The notes beneath the pieces were generated by a model that saw only the letters and a list, made by a program, of their open reading frames with translations, did not search any database and was not told the DNA's origin. Both the position numbers and the translations under genes were made by a program. This document shows, in pieces, positions 63,878 through 64,000 of a stretch of DNA of 64,000 bases. Position 1 is the first letter of the stretch; each line of letters begins with the position of its first letter. Location: positions 4,111,248-4,175,247 of the forward strand of contig NC_035162.2 in the NCBI RefSeq assembly GCF_001659605.2, in the 5' to 3' direction. The DNA is from Manihot esculenta (lineage: Eukaryota > Streptophyta > Magnoliopsida > Malpighiales > Euphorbiaceae).

Positions 63878-64000
63878 TGTTTGCTAGTGAAGGATGCGGA
63901 AGCGGAGAACAGAGTGACCGAGGGTTTTGCGAGGGAAGAAAGAAAGTGGCAGAATAAATTTTTGGCTTCATGCGATTGGATCAGCACAAATCCGGAGTAG

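Overview
The window is nuclear DNA of a flowering plant, almost certainly a eudicot. Genes are split by short GT–AG introns, intergenic DNA is very AT-rich, and several products are plastid- or Golgi-targeted plant families. Gene content and non-autonomous hAT-like repeats would fit a rosid, but I cannot name the species.

Layout. 1–4.0 kb: possible tail of an upstream gene, then AT-rich DNA with two hAT-like repeats. 4.4–6.6 kb (+): PPR protein resembling Arabidopsis EMB2076. 7.1–12.8 kb (-): ten-exon gene for the plastid chaperone ClpB3. 14.4–16.4 kb (-): membrane-anchored ubiquitin-fold protein (MUB) with a prenylation box. 19.8–25.9 kb (-): GAUT13/14-type galacturonosyltransferase with a uORF-bearing leader. 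26.5–31.8 kb: AT-rich spacer with a small ORF and a SINE-like insertion. 32.0–35.6 kb (-): tandem pair of RING-H2 genes. 37.0–38.5 kb (-): BAG8-like gene broken by one in-frame stop. 43.0–49.9 and 55.7–62.9 kb (+): two intact 15-exon plastidial starch phosphorylase genes (PHS1/PHO1). A truncated BAG8 5' end follows each of them.

The most interesting structure is the 38–64 kb tandem array. The repeating unit is [BAG8 5' end – spacer – PHS1]. The first unit has the full-length but interrupted BAG8. The second and third units begin at the same breakpoint inside BAG8 exon 1, so a third unit, probably with another PHS1, should continue past the right edge. The full-length BAG8 also lacks about 290 bp just upstream of its ATG that both truncated copies share or partly share. 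No intact BAG8 is therefore visible here.

From memory of Arabidopsis, ClpB3–MUB2–GAUT14 are neighbours on chromosome 5 (At5g15450–At5g15470), and EMB2076–BAG8–PHS1 are neighbours on chromosome 3 (At3g29290–At3g29320). Here both sets form one interleaved block. This suggests an ancestral order that was reciprocally thinned in the Arabidopsis lineage.

Functionally the genes cover plastid protein quality control (ClpB3), plastid starch metabolism (PHS1), organelle RNA processing (PPR), pectin or xylan synthesis in the Golgi (GAUT), and ubiquitin-related membrane events (MUB, RING-H2). They do not form an operon-like pathway. Exon boundaries were read by eye from splice consensus and reading-frame continuity. 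No alignment or database search was run.
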